Shown here one piece after another: positions 1 to 7,065 of a DNA stretch of 21,359 bases (position 1 is its first letter; each line of letters opens with the position of its first letter). The stretch spans positions 1 to 21,359 of the forward strand of contig QFPM01000030.1 of the NCBI GenBank assembly GCA_003248655.1. The letters are read 5' to 3'. This DNA is from Microbacterium sp. (GTDB lineage: Bacteria; Actinomycetota; Actinomycetes; Actinomycetales; Microbacteriaceae). A model generated the notes under the pieces. That model saw only the letters and a program-made list of their open reading frames with translations. It ran no database searches and was not told the origin of the DNA. The position numbers were made by a program, and so were the translations under genes.

Positions 1-570
1 CGCATCCGACCGGATCGCCCACTCGAACAACCGCTCCTCATACACCCGACGCCACAACGGGCTCAACGCCGAGCCCGCCCGCACGCCGGCATCGCCGCCC
101 ACATGCACCTCGACGCTCGACTCGTCACACACCACCAGCGCCGTCCCCTGCGCGTCGAACTCCTCCGCGACCAGCGGCGACCGGCGCGGGAACACGGGAA
201 ACATCCCGATCGTCCTCGCCAGTGACCGCAGCGGCCGCAACGCCCGCCTCGTCGGCGTCGGCGCGCCCACCCCGACCATCGCCGCGACCCGCAGCACCGT
301 CGGGCACCCCGCATCCAGCAGGTCACGCACGGCATCCGTCGACACCGCCGGGCCATCCATCCGGGTCAGCCGCAACGACAGCACGCGCCGGTCCCAGACG
401 ACCACCGGATACACGTTCGCGTCCAGGAACGTCGTCAACGGCAACACCGCCGCGCCCGGCAGCAGCGTCGTAGTCGCGTGAGCGGCCGCGGCATCCCGCA
501 GCCCGGGCTCACCCCACGCGCGATCGGCAGCAGTCCGACGAGGGGTCTGCAGCACGATCGAGATGCTCAT
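1..570 (-). CDS. Unrecognised protein, cut by the window edge
   Basis: The frame is open from the ATG at 570 to base 1, giving the first 190 codons of a longer protein; the C-terminus lies outside the window. The start is supported by a four-base ATGA overlap with the stop of the AbrB-like gene upstream, which implies translational coupling and one operon. The protein begins MSISIVLQTPRRTAADRAWG, is rich in Ala, Val and Arg, and has no obvious signal peptide, membrane segment or catalytic motif in the visible part. The frame was read directly because it has no stop inside the window. I do not recognise the family. Its tight coupling to a putative DNA-binding protein suggests the two work together, but that is inference. 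Confidence 0.7.
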   Translation of the reverse strand, partial: MSISIVLQTPRRTAADRAWGEPGLRDAAAAHATTTLLPGAAVLPLTTFLDANVYPVVVWDRRVLSLRLTRMDGPAVSTDAVRDLLDAGCPTVLRVAAMVGVGAPTPTRRALRPLRSLARTIGMFPVFPRRSPLVAEEFDAQGTALVVCDESSVEVHVGGDAGVRAGSALSPLWRRVYEERLFEWAIRSDA

Positions 571-899
571 GCTGCCCCCTCCAGCTCAAATTGCAGACGA
601 GACCCGGCTAGGACCTCCACAACGGCGTCAGCCCGCGGCCGAGCATAGATCGCACCGCCCACACCAACCCCGAGAGTCTGCATCACCCACGGCGGAGTCA
701 CAAGCTGGCCCACCTTCGACACCATCTGAGCACCCTCCTCACCCTCCTCCGCGCGACGCACACACACCACCCCCTCGGCCACCTCGAACCGCACCCGACC
801 CGGCACCTCGATCCCCGCCGACACCAGCACGCGCCGCGGGATAGACAACTGCCGACGCGCCCCGATCATCCGCGGCCCATGCACCAACAACCCACTCAT
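567..899 (-). CDS. AbrB/MazE-like swapped-hairpin protein with two hairpin copies
   Basis: This is a 110-residue protein. Residues 15-48 (RRQLSIPRRVLVSAGIEVPG and following) follow the pattern of the AbrB/MazE/SpoVT DNA-binding hairpin: a short strand, Pro, a helix, Gly-hydrophobic, a turn, then strands ending VVCV. Residues 63-97 (GQLVTPPWVMQTLGVGVGG and following, ending VVEV) repeat that pattern, so the chain may be a single-chain pseudo-dimer. AbrB-type proteins usually act as dimers that bind promoters or serve as antitoxins. The gene is first in an operon and its stop overlaps the start of the next gene. A short palindrome lies 3 bp upstream of its start. Family assignment is by eye and could be wrong; the role as regulator or antitoxin is inferred. 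Confidence 0.5.
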   Translation of the reverse strand: MSGLLVHGPRMIGARRQLSIPRRVLVSAGIEVPGRVRFEVAEGVVCVRRAEEGEEGAQMVSKVGQLVTPPWVMQTLGVGVGGAIYARPRADAVVEVLAGSRLQFELEGAA

Positions 900-901
900 G
901 C

Positions 902-913
902 CTTAACTTTAAG
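902..913. promoter_or_regulatory. Short palindrome between the divergent starts
   Basis: CTTAA-CT-TTAAG is a perfect inverted repeat with five-base arms and a two-base centre. It lies 3 bp upstream of the AbrB-like start and next to an alternative ATG (914) of the plus-strand gene. It is A+T-rich in a G+C-rich setting, which suits an operator or core promoter. Autoregulation by the AbrB-like protein is a guess. Confidence 0.3.
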
Positions 914-967
914 ATGACTTTCGATCGACGTCCACCGGCCCCGCCGATTCGGTGGCACGCTGAGACG

Positions 968-1615
968 ATGAGCAGCCCCAGCCAGCCGCCATCCAACGCC
1001 GACAGCGTCGCTGGCTTCGACCGCACCATCCCGCTCGCTGTCGAGGCCCTCGAGCACCGGGCGCGTGACGTCGAGAGCATTGCTGGCGCCGGCGACGAGG
1101 CTGCGGTAGTCAAGGCATACGCGGCCGCTCGGTTCTTCATCGTCCAGATCGACGTCGACATGCGCGTGCTGCTGCGCGCCATGGCCGCAGACCCCGCTGC
1201 GCGGGTCACGACCGAGAAGCTCCTCGCCCTCGTCCTGCGCGAGAGCATCGAAGGCGTCTACAGGGTCCTGGGAGACCTGCAACGCACTGCACGCACGCAG
1301 ACCGGTCGGTTCGCTGACTTCATCGACATCGAGGGGCTCACCGCGGGGCAGAACACCTACAAGGCAAGCGTCCGGGACATAGCCGATGACCGCTCCTTCA
1401 AAGAGACGCTCGTGAAGATCCGCAACGAGGTCGCCGCACACATGTTCAGCGACGACGTCGGCATCGAATCAGGGGCCGCCTGGGTCGTCTCTCGCTCCGT
1501 CATGCCCAAGACCGACGACGCCATGTTTGAGAGCCTGATCTTCAGCCGCTCGATCCAAGTCCTCCACGCGCTCCACACCCTCGATGAGGCACTCGCTAAT
1601 ATCCGCCGGATGTGA
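968..1615 (+). CDS. Putative HEPN-fold protein (Rx5H motif)
   Basis: This 215-residue protein is mostly helical by composition. The start at 968 (MSSPSQPPSN) is chosen because the 18 extra codons from the in-frame ATG at 914 are Pro/Arg-rich and abut the palindrome; 914 remains possible and neither has a strong ribosome binding site. Residues 151-158 read IRNEVAAH, matching the R-(polar)-x4-6-H signature of HEPN ribonucleases and HEPN-like helical-bundle proteins, set near the C-terminal side of a helical domain. It is convergent with the AbiJ-like gene, and the last 259 bp overlap that gene antisense. HEPN proteins are common in toxin and abortive-infection systems as RNases or in a structural role. 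I do not recognise a named family, so the assignment rests on one motif plus context. Confidence 0.5.
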   Translation: MSSPSQPPSNADSVAGFDRTIPLAVEALEHRARDVESIAGAGDEAAVVKAYAAARFFIVQIDVDMRVLLRAMAADPAARVTTEKLLALVLRESIEGVYRVLGDLQRTARTQTGRFADFIDIEGLTAGQNTYKASVRDIADDRSFKETLVKIRNEVAAHMFSDDVGIESGAAWVVSRSVMPKTDDAMFESLIFSRSIQVLHALHTLDEALANIRRM

Positions 1616-2571
1616 TCGAAGCGGTCGCAAGTCAGCTGGGGGAGCTCCAACGCGCCAGACTCGATGCGCGCCTGCCACGTATCGAGGACGAACTCCGCGA
1701 TTGTCACGGTTGCGTTCAGAGCGAGACGGGCATGGCGAGCAAGCGCTGCGCTGCGAGACGATTGCCCATGTCCGATTCCGAGCTCGTTGCGCAGCTCGGC
1801 AAGTGAGCTCACAGTCGTCACGAGCGTTCGGAGGATCTGCTGAGAGGTCTGGCTGGCGCGAGCCGACTCGGGGACGGCTTCCGCATTCAGAGCTAGCAGC
1901 TCGGCGACCTTGCGATACAGGCGCGGCACGTCGTCGTTGCCGCCGTAACTCACGCCACTGCGGTCCAGGATGATCTTGAACAGGCTCTCGAGCAGGTTCT
2001 TGCACGAGGAGATCGCCGCCGCCGGGTCAGCCACCAGCCCGGCCCGGATCCGAGTGAGATGCTCCTGAAGCACCGCAGGATCCGTGAGCGGCCGCTCGCT
2101 CAGACGCAACTCGGGCGCTGAGCCGTGAAACGCGTCGAGTCGCCGCCAGCCATAGACAGCGTGCCCGCTAATCCAATCGGAGGCATACAGTTCATACCCG
2201 TCGCGGGCCAGCGCCTCGTTGAAGCCCTTGAGGAGCGCCGCGACCTCCGATTCGTCGGAACGAACGAGGGGATGCAAGATCTCGGCGAGGAACGCGAGAA
2301 CTACATCGTCATCACCATGCGCGAGGTTGAACCGACTGTCCGAGAAGACCCAGTCGTCGTCCCAGTCGTAGTTGTTCACGCGGTGCTGCCAGATGTCTCC
2401 ATGCGCATCGCGATACCGCGTATCCGCGCTCGGCAAGCTGCTCAGATCGTAGAGGCGCCCAAGGAAGTCCGGCTCCTGGAGACGGCCCGACCAACCCAAC
2501 CCTGACAGCGCGATCGAATCGAACAGCTTTCGACGCGTGATGGCAGAGATGCGATTGCGAGATGCCGGCAT
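1357..2571 (-). CDS. AbiJ-like abortive-infection protein (AbiJ_N3-like plus Abi-C/HEPN)
   Basis: This 404-residue protein has two recognisable parts. Residues 10-130 (ITRRKLFDSIALSGLGWSGR, then EPDFLGRLYDL, GDIWQHRVNN and DDDWVFSD) resemble the N-terminal domain of AbiJ-type proteins. Residues 185-302 resemble the abortive-infection C-terminal domain, a HEPN fold, with RNELGIGHG at 261-269 giving the R-N-x5-H catalytic signature. Such proteins are expected to cleave RNA and stop growth on phage infection. The start at 2571 (MPASRNRIS) fits the domain boundary better than the in-frame ATG at 2649. The last 86 residues (319-404) are entirely antisense to the HEPN-like gene, are rich in Ser/Arg and look like read-through rather than part of the fold. 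It lies 167 bp downstream of the EACC1-like gene on the same strand and may be co-transcribed with it. Confidence 0.7.
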   Translation of the reverse strand: MPASRNRISAITRRKLFDSIALSGLGWSGRLQEPDFLGRLYDLSSLPSADTRYRDAHGDIWQHRVNNYDWDDDWVFSDSRFNLAHGDDDVVLAFLAEILHPLVRSDESEVAALLKGFNEALARDGYELYASDWISGHAVYGWRRLDAFHGSAPELRLSERPLTDPAVLQEHLTRIRAGLVADPAAAISSCKNLLESLFKIILDRSGVSYGGNDDVPRLYRKVAELLALNAEAVPESARASQTSQQILRTLVTTVSSLAELRNELGIGHGQSSRSAALARHARLALNATVTIAEFVLDTWQARIESGALELPQLTCDRFDHIRRILASASSRVWSAWRTWIERLKIRLSNMASSVLGMTERETTQAAPDSMPTSSLNMCAATSLRIFTSVSLKERSSAMSRTLAL

Positions 2572-2720
2572 GCCACCGATGCTATGCACTCCGCAAGCCC
2601 GGCCTCGAGACGGTCGGGCCGCGCCCTCAAGCTCACTGCGATTGAGCACTGCACCAGACGACCAGGCCCGAACTTCATGGCAAGTTCAATGTCCCATTGG
2701 GCGGCCATGGCACTTGCTCG

Positions 2721-2739
2721 GAGCGGTGCCGTGCCGCTC
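2721..2739 (-). terminator. Weak hairpin after the EACC1-like gene
   Basis: GAGCGG and CCGCTC form a six-base stem around a seven-base loop at the stop codon of the EACC1-like gene. No U-tract follows on the minus strand, so it may attenuate rather than stop transcription into the AbiJ-like gene. Confidence 0.25.
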
Positions 2740-3161
2740 TAAGCGTCGTCGATACCCATCGCGCGTCGGGTGGCGGCGTCCAGATCTGCCTGCTCCTGTG
2801 GCATCTTCTGGAGCATGGCCTCTACCGTCCGCTGGGAGTAGCCCTGAGCGTCTACGGATTCGCCGTCCTTCGTGAATATGAATCGCTTGCCATCGTGACG
2901 ACGAACGAACGCCGTAATCACCTTCGCCAGACCGTGCAGGCCGCCGGCGCTGCCGGCAGCTATGCCGAGCACCTTGACTACTTCGATCCAATCAGTCGGA
3001 TCATAGGAATGCTCCATGGCTGTGTCGTGGTCGATACCGTGCTCGTCGAGAAGCTTCAGGATCTCGTCGCTGTGCTCCGACGGGAAACGCAGCTGCAGGC
3101 TGTCGTCGCCGAGATGTCCTAGCGTGACCAGTATGGGTACGACTTCCTTGTCAGTGCTCAT
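2739..3161 (-). CDS. Small EACC1-like protein (effector-associated constant component)
   Basis: This 140-residue protein has an N-terminal strand-rich half (LQLRFPSEHSDEILKLLDEH), a central helix that is nearly hydrophobic (IEVVKVLGIAAGSAGGLHGL, about residues 58-77), then AFVRRHDGKRFIFTKDGES and QGYSQRTVEAMLQ. That order, including an arginine-rich step after the central helix and an effector-like 'DG...eGyS..tVe..L' tail, resembles effector-associated constant component 1, a small partner found in predicted actinobacterial NTP-dependent conflict systems. The match is by memory of the family pattern, not a search. It is divergent from the helicase across a 95-bp gap and lies upstream of the AbiJ-like gene on the same strand. 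If correct it would be an adaptor or regulatory part of a defence system; a membrane-associated role through the central helix is possible. Confidence 0.45.
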   Translation of the reverse strand: MSTDKEVVPILVTLGHLGDDSLQLRFPSEHSDEILKLLDEHGIDHDTAMEHSYDPTDWIEVVKVLGIAAGSAGGLHGLAKVITAFVRRHDGKRFIFTKDGESVDAQGYSQRTVEAMLQKMPQEQADLDAATRRAMGIDDA

Positions 3162-3256
3162 GGAGCAAGTGTTCCAGACCGTGAACGCTGTTCGAGCGGT
3201 GGTCTCAGTCGCGCACGAACGCTCCGCCCAGGGGCACCGACGAATTAGGGGGAACG
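3162..3256. promoter_or_regulatory. Divergent promoter region, EACC1-like gene and helicase
   Basis: The 95 bp between divergent starts must hold both promoters. GAAC-GCT-GTTC (3183-3193) is a small inverted repeat that could be an operator. AGGGGGA at 3247-3253, four bases (AACG minus overlap) before the ATG at 3257, is a clear ribosome binding site that fixes the helicase start. No convincing -35/-10 pair is visible. Confidence 0.4.
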
Positions 3257-3655
3257 ATGGCGATCAAGAAGCGCTCGGATACGCAGTTGCGCGCTGAAAC
3301 TCCGGAGAAGCTGTTCCCGCTACTGCGGAAGACGGGGGAAAACTCAGACACGCTATGGCCGCAGCAGGTCGATCTGCTGCGCGAGTATGCCGAGAAGCGC
3401 GTGGGTGCCCGGGATCTTGCGATCGAACTGCCGACTGGTACGGGGAAGACGTTGACCGGCCTTCTTATCGCGGACTGGCGGCGCCGCGAGGGTAAGGGGC
3501 GCGCCATCTTCGTCTGCCCAACCAAGCAGCTCGTGCGTCAAGTCGTAGCGGCAGCGGAGAAGGAAGGTATCGACGTCGTCGATCTCTCGGGGTCTTGGAA
3601 GCAGTGGGATCCGTCGGCTCAAAGCAAGTACGAGCGTGCGAAGGCTACGGCCGTG
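3257..3655 (+). pseudogene. XPD/DinG-like SF2 helicase, N-terminal fragment
   Basis: These are the first 133 codons of an ATP-dependent helicase. LWPQQVDLLREY (residues 33-44) is the Q-type motif, ELPTGTGKTLTG (57-68) is Walker A, and CPTKQLVRQ (87-95) is motif Ia. The start has a strong AGGGGG ribosome binding site. After codon 133 (GTG, 3653-3655) the helicase pattern stops and the DNA becomes mrpC in another frame. The helicase frame runs on to 4123 as a meaningless Arg/Pro-rich tail, so any product would be a nonfunctional chimera with ATP-binding motifs but no DDAH box. The missing part resumes in frame at 20120. The gene is visibly less G+C-rich than what follows. Confidence 0.85.
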
Positions 3656-4181
3656 GATGCTGGAGCGCAGCCTCACCCGGGTGCTGATCGGCTTCCTGCT
3701 GCTCGGCAACGCCACCAACCTGCTGCTGCTGATAGTGATGGGCGTGCCGGGGAACGCCCCGTTCTTCGGTGTCGGCGGCGACATGAGCGATCCGCTCCCG
3801 CAGGCCCTCACGCTCACGGCGATCGTCATCACGTTCGCCGTCTCGGCCTTCCTGCTCGCCCTCATCTACCGCTCCTGGCAGCTCGGCCAGGCCGACACCG
3901 TCGAGGACGACGAGGCCGACATTGCGCTGCGCGAGCGCACCGACGCCGACGAAGACCTCATGGACGACGAGTCCGACACGGACGACGAGGAGGCGACGAC
4001 CGACTTCGTCGGCGTGCAGACCGCCCCCATCACCGTGCTGCACATGCGGGATCACCCCGCGATCCACGACGACGCCCCGTACGACGCGCCCGTCGCGGAG
4101 CGGAGGCCTCCCGCACCGGGTGAGGACGCGGAGTCCGCCCCGCACGACCGCACCGCACACGACGAGGAGGACAGGCCATGA
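3656..4181 (+). pseudogene. mrpC: Na+/H+ antiporter subunit C, 5'-truncated
   Basis: Family sequence begins at MLERSLTRVLIGFLLLGNAT (from 3657), which in intact MrpC/MnhC proteins lies in or after the first membrane segment; roughly 20-25 N-terminal residues are missing. An ATG at 3636 would give MRRLRPW from helicase DNA fused to this, which is a junction artefact and not a native start. Two further membrane segments follow (NATNLLLLIVMGVP; ALTLTAIVITFAVSAFLLAL), then a long acidic Asp/Glu/Thr-rich tail of about 80 residues, typical of actinobacterial MrpC. MrpC is a NuoK-like membrane subunit of the multi-subunit cation/proton antiporter. The gene overlaps mrpD by four bases. mrpA and mrpB, expected upstream, are absent. 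Confidence 0.85.
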
Positions 4182-5731
4182 GCGCGCTCGTGCCCCTGCT
4201 CGTCGGACTCCCGCTCCTCGGCGCGGCCGTCGCCCTCGTGTTCGGCCGCAGCCCGCGGCTGCAGGTCTTCGTCACGGTGGCGACGCTCGCCGTGGTCTCG
4301 GTCATCGCCGCGGTGCTGCTCGTGGTCGTCGACGCGGGGGAGCCGCTCGCGGTCTCGGTCGGGGGCTGGCCGGTGCCGTTCGGCATCGTGCTGTACGTCG
4401 ATCGGCTCGCCGCCCTGCTGGTGCTCGTGTCGAGCGTCGTCCTGCTCGCCGTCCTCCTGTTCTCGATCGGCCAGGGGGTCGCCGACGGCGCCGACGAGAC
4501 GCCGATCTCGATCTTCAACCCCTCGTACCTGATCCTCGCGGCGGGCATCTTCAACGCCTTCATCGCGGGCGACCTGTTCAACCTCTATGTGGGCTTCGAG
4601 ATCCTGCTGGTCGCGTCGTACGTGCTGATCACGCTGGGCAGTACCGAGTCGCGGATCCGCACCGGTGCCGTCTACATCGTCGTGTCGCTGGTGTCCTCGA
4701 TCCTCTTCCTCGCCTCGATCGCGATGATCTACGGCGCGCTCGGCACCGTCAACATGGCGCAGATCGCCGAGCGCATGGCCGAGCTGCCGCAGGAGACCCA
4801 GCTCGTGCTGCACCTGATGCTCGTGGTCGCGTTCGGCATCAAGGCCGCGATCTTCCCCGTCTCCTTCTGGCTGCCCGACTCGTACCCGACGGCTCCCGCG
4901 CCGGTCACCGCCGTCTTCGCCGGCCTGCTGACGAAGGTCGGCGTGTATGCGCTGATCCGCACGGAGACGCAGCTCTTCGCGTCGAACAGCATCGATACCC
5001 TCCTGCTGATCATCGCTCTGGCCACCATGATCGTCGGCGTGCTCGGCGCGGTCGCGCAGGCAGAGCTGAAACGGATCCTGTCGTTCACGCTCGTCAGCCA
5101 CGTCGGCTACATGATCTTCGGCCTGGCGATCGCGACGCCCGCGGCCATCGGCGCCACGGTCTACTACATCGTCCACCACATCGTCGTGCAGACCACGCTG
5201 TTCCTCGCGGTGGGCCTGATCGAGCGCCGGGCGGGCAGCACCTCGATCCTCCGCGTGAAGGGGCTGCTCACGATCGCGCCCGTGATCGCGGTGCTGTACT
5301 TCATCCCCGCGATCAACCTCGGCGGGTTGCCGCCGTTCTCGGGCTTCATCGGGAAGTTCGCCCTGTTCGAGGCGGCCGCCTCGGTCGGCACCCCGCTGAT
5401 GATCGTGCTGATCTTCGGGGGCATCGTCACCTCGCTGCTCACCCTCTACGCCCTGATGCGCGCGTGGAACCTCGCCTTCTGGCGTGAGGAGGAGGACTCC
5501 GCCGAGACCGAGGGGCGCATCTCGTACCTCACCGGCGCACCCGCCGCCGACGAGCAGCAGGAGACCCGCCGCATCCCGAAGATCATGACCGTCGCCACGG
5601 CCGGCATGGTGTCGGTCACGGTCGCGCTGACGATCTTCGCCGGGCCGCTCTACGCCCTGTGCGACCGGATCGGGGCGGCCCTGCTCCAGCCGGTGAGCCT
5701 GGTCCAGCTGGAAGAGGAGGTCGAGGGATGA
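4178..5731 (+). CDS. mrpD: Na+/H+ antiporter subunit D
   Basis: This 517-residue polytopic membrane protein of the NuoM/NuoN-like proton-translocating family has about 14 hydrophobic segments. Key residues of the family are visible: Glu141 in the FEILLVASYVL segment and Lys222 in FGIKAAIFPVSFWLPDSYP, followed by TAVFAGLLTKVGVYAL and LPPFSGFIGKF. Length and motif order are normal for MrpD/MnhD. In the Mrp complex it works with MrpA as an ion-translocating subunit in the cytoplasmic membrane. It starts at ATG 4178, overlapping the mrpC stop (ATGA), and its own stop overlaps the mrpE start. It is intact, but the operon lacks mrpA, mrpB and its promoter in this window. Confidence 0.95.
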   Translation: MSALVPLLVGLPLLGAAVALVFGRSPRLQVFVTVATLAVVSVIAAVLLVVVDAGEPLAVSVGGWPVPFGIVLYVDRLAALLVLVSSVVLLAVLLFSIGQGVADGADETPISIFNPSYLILAAGIFNAFIAGDLFNLYVGFEILLVASYVLITLGSTESRIRTGAVYIVVSLVSSILFLASIAMIYGALGTVNMAQIAERMAELPQETQLVLHLMLVVAFGIKAAIFPVSFWLPDSYPTAPAPVTAVFAGLLTKVGVYALIRTETQLFASNSIDTLLLIIALATMIVGVLGAVAQAELKRILSFTLVSHVGYMIFGLAIATPAAIGATVYYIVHHIVVQTTLFLAVGLIERRAGSTSILRVKGLLTIAPVIAVLYFIPAINLGGLPPFSGFIGKFALFEAAASVGTPLMIVLIFGGIVTSLLTLYALMRAWNLAFWREEEDSAETEGRISYLTGAPAADEQQETRRIPKIMTVATAGMVSVTVALTIFAGPLYALCDRIGAALLQPVSLVQLEEEVEG

Positions 5732-6321
5732 GGCCCGAGACCCGCCGCATCTGGCGCGACATCGGCATGCAGCTGCCGTTCCTCGCGTGGCTCGTCGTGC
5801 TCTGGATGCTGCTGTGGGCGCAGTTCACGGTGCTGTCCTTCCTCACGGGGCTGGTCGTGGCGATCTTCGTCACCCGCGTCTTCCGCCTTCCGACGGTCGA
5901 GCTCTCCGGCCGCGTGAACCTCTGGTACGCGGCGCTGTTCGTGGTCCAGTTCCTCTACGCGGTGCTCCGCGGCGCGCTGTCCGTCACGATCCAGGTGTTC
6001 GACTTCCGTCGGCAGCCGGGCACGGCGATCATCGAGGTGCCGCTGCGCTACGCCGACGACCTGCTGATGACGCACGTGGCCGTGGTGTCGTCCCTGATCC
6101 CGGGTTCGCTCGTGGTCGAGGCCGACCGCGACCGGCACGTGCTGTACCTCCACATCATCGGGGTCCGCACGATCGACGACGTGGAGAAGCAGCGCGCCGG
6201 GGTCCTCGGCTGGGAGAAGCGGATCATCCGTGCGCTCGGTGCGCCGTCGCAGTATCGTGCGCTCAAGGCCGACGAGCGCGCCGGTCGCGTCGACGACTCG
6301 AAGATCGGCGGTGCCCGATGA
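5728..6321 (+). CDS. mrpE: Na+/H+ antiporter subunit E
   Basis: This is a 197-residue protein with two or three N-terminal hydrophobic segments (LPFLAWLVVLWMLLWAQF; LTGLVVAIFVTRVF; ALFVVQFLYAVLRGAL) and then the conserved soluble part with VPLRYADDLLMTHVAVVSSL and IPGSLVVEADRDRHVLYLHI. That pattern is specific for MrpE/MnhE. It is a structural subunit of the antiporter. Translation is coupled to mrpD and mrpF by four-base ATGA overlaps at both ends. Residues 160-197 form a charged C-terminal extension (KQRAGVLGWEKRIIRALGAP and on) of the sort seen in actinobacterial members. Confidence 0.93.
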   Translation: MRPETRRIWRDIGMQLPFLAWLVVLWMLLWAQFTVLSFLTGLVVAIFVTRVFRLPTVELSGRVNLWYAALFVVQFLYAVLRGALSVTIQVFDFRRQPGTAIIEVPLRYADDLLMTHVAVVSSLIPGSLVVEADRDRHVLYLHIIGVRTIDDVEKQRAGVLGWEKRIIRALGAPSQYRALKADERAGRVDDSKIGGAR

Positions 6322-6587
6322 ACATCCTGCTCCTGGTCATCCTCGTGGTGTTCGGCATCGCCGCCGTGCTCGCACTGATCCGGATCGTCCGAGGGCCGTC
6401 GATCCTGGACCGCGCCGTGGCCTCCGACGTGCTGCTCACCGAGGTGATGTGCGTGCTCGGCGCCGAGATGGCCATCAACGGTCACACCCGCAACATCCCC
6501 GTGCTCCTCATCATCGCCGCGGTCGGCGTGTTCGGGTCCATCGCGGTGGCCCGGTTCGTCGCCAGAAGGGACAACACGACACCATGA
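6318..6587 (+). CDS. mrpF: Na+/H+ antiporter subunit F
   Basis: This 89-residue protein has three membrane segments: MNILLLVILVVFGIAAVLAL, a second after the family motif RIVRGPSILDRAVASDVLL, and a third ending FGSIAVARFVARR. 'RGPS..DR..A.D' is diagnostic for MrpF/MnhF. It is a small membrane subunit needed for complex assembly. The start and stop overlap mrpE and mrpG by four bases each. Confidence 0.93.
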   Translation: MNILLLVILVVFGIAAVLALIRIVRGPSILDRAVASDVLLTEVMCVLGAEMAINGHTRNIPVLLIIAAVGVFGSIAVARFVARRDNTTP

Positions 6588-6973
6588 ACGTGTTCGGTCT
6601 CCTGATCCCGGATGCGGTGATCGACATCGCCATCCTCGTGCTCATCCTGCTCGGGGCTCTGCTGTGCCTCTCCGCGGCCGTCGGCCTGCTGCACTTCCGC
6701 GACGTTCCCACCCGTCTCCACGCCGCCACGAAGCCTCAGGTGCTCGGGCTGCTGCTCATCTGCATCGCCATCGCGCTGTCCCAGCGGTCGGTCGGGGGCA
6801 CGCTGCTCGGCCTCGTCCTCGTCGCGCCGGTCGTGCTCATGCAGTTCGCGACGGCGCCCCTCTCGGCGCACATGGTCGGTCGTCAGGCGTACCGCAACGG
6901 CACCATCGAGCAGCGCGGCCTCGTCGTGGACGAGCTCGCCGAGTCCAAGCAGACCCCGCCCGCCGCCGGCTGA
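6584..6973 (+). CDS. mrpG: Na+/H+ antiporter subunit G
   Basis: This 129-residue protein has an N-terminal hydrophobic stretch (IDIAILVLILLGALLCLSAA), then the MrpG motif VGLLHFRDVPTRLHAATKPQ, and two further membrane segments ending PVVLMQFATAPLSAHMVGR. The last 30 residues are a charged tail. It is the final gene of the mrp run: the next gene is convergent and 126 bp away. The start overlaps the mrpF stop (ATGA). MrpG is a structural subunit of the antiporter. Confidence 0.93.
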   Translation: MNVFGLLIPDAVIDIAILVLILLGALLCLSAAVGLLHFRDVPTRLHAATKPQVLGLLLICIAIALSQRSVGGTLLGLVLVAPVVLMQFATAPLSAHMVGRQAYRNGTIEQRGLVVDELAESKQTPPAAG

Positions 6974-7014
6974 CCCGCCCTGTTCCGCGCGCCGACTCAG
7001 GCAGTCACGCGCAG

Positions 7015-7043
7015 TCAGGCACCTTTTCGGGCGAGGGGCCTGA
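7015..7043 (+). terminator. Possible weak terminator after mrpG
   Basis: TCAGGC (7015-7020) pairs with GCCTGA (7038-7043), extended inward by two more pairs after one mismatch, around a loop containing TTTT. There is no following U-tract. It sits in the 126-bp gap between convergent genes where a terminator is expected. Confidence 0.3.
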
Positions 7044-7065
7044 TCCCGCTGGTCTGCCTGTCCCG

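Noticed and set aside
1584..1973. 129-codon plus-strand frame after the HEPN-like gene
   Set aside because: It lies antisense to the AbiJ-like coding sequence, has no motif and is Arg-rich, so is taken as a shadow frame.
3636..3656. ATG at 3636 as the native mrpC start
   Set aside because: Its first seven residues (MRRLRPW) are the helicase DNA read in another frame; the family sequence begins at 3657. It is a product of the junction.
3656..4123. Helicase frame continuing to 4123 as a longer helicase
   Set aside because: Past codon 133 it is an out-of-frame reading of mrpC, Arg/Pro/His-rich and without helicase motifs.
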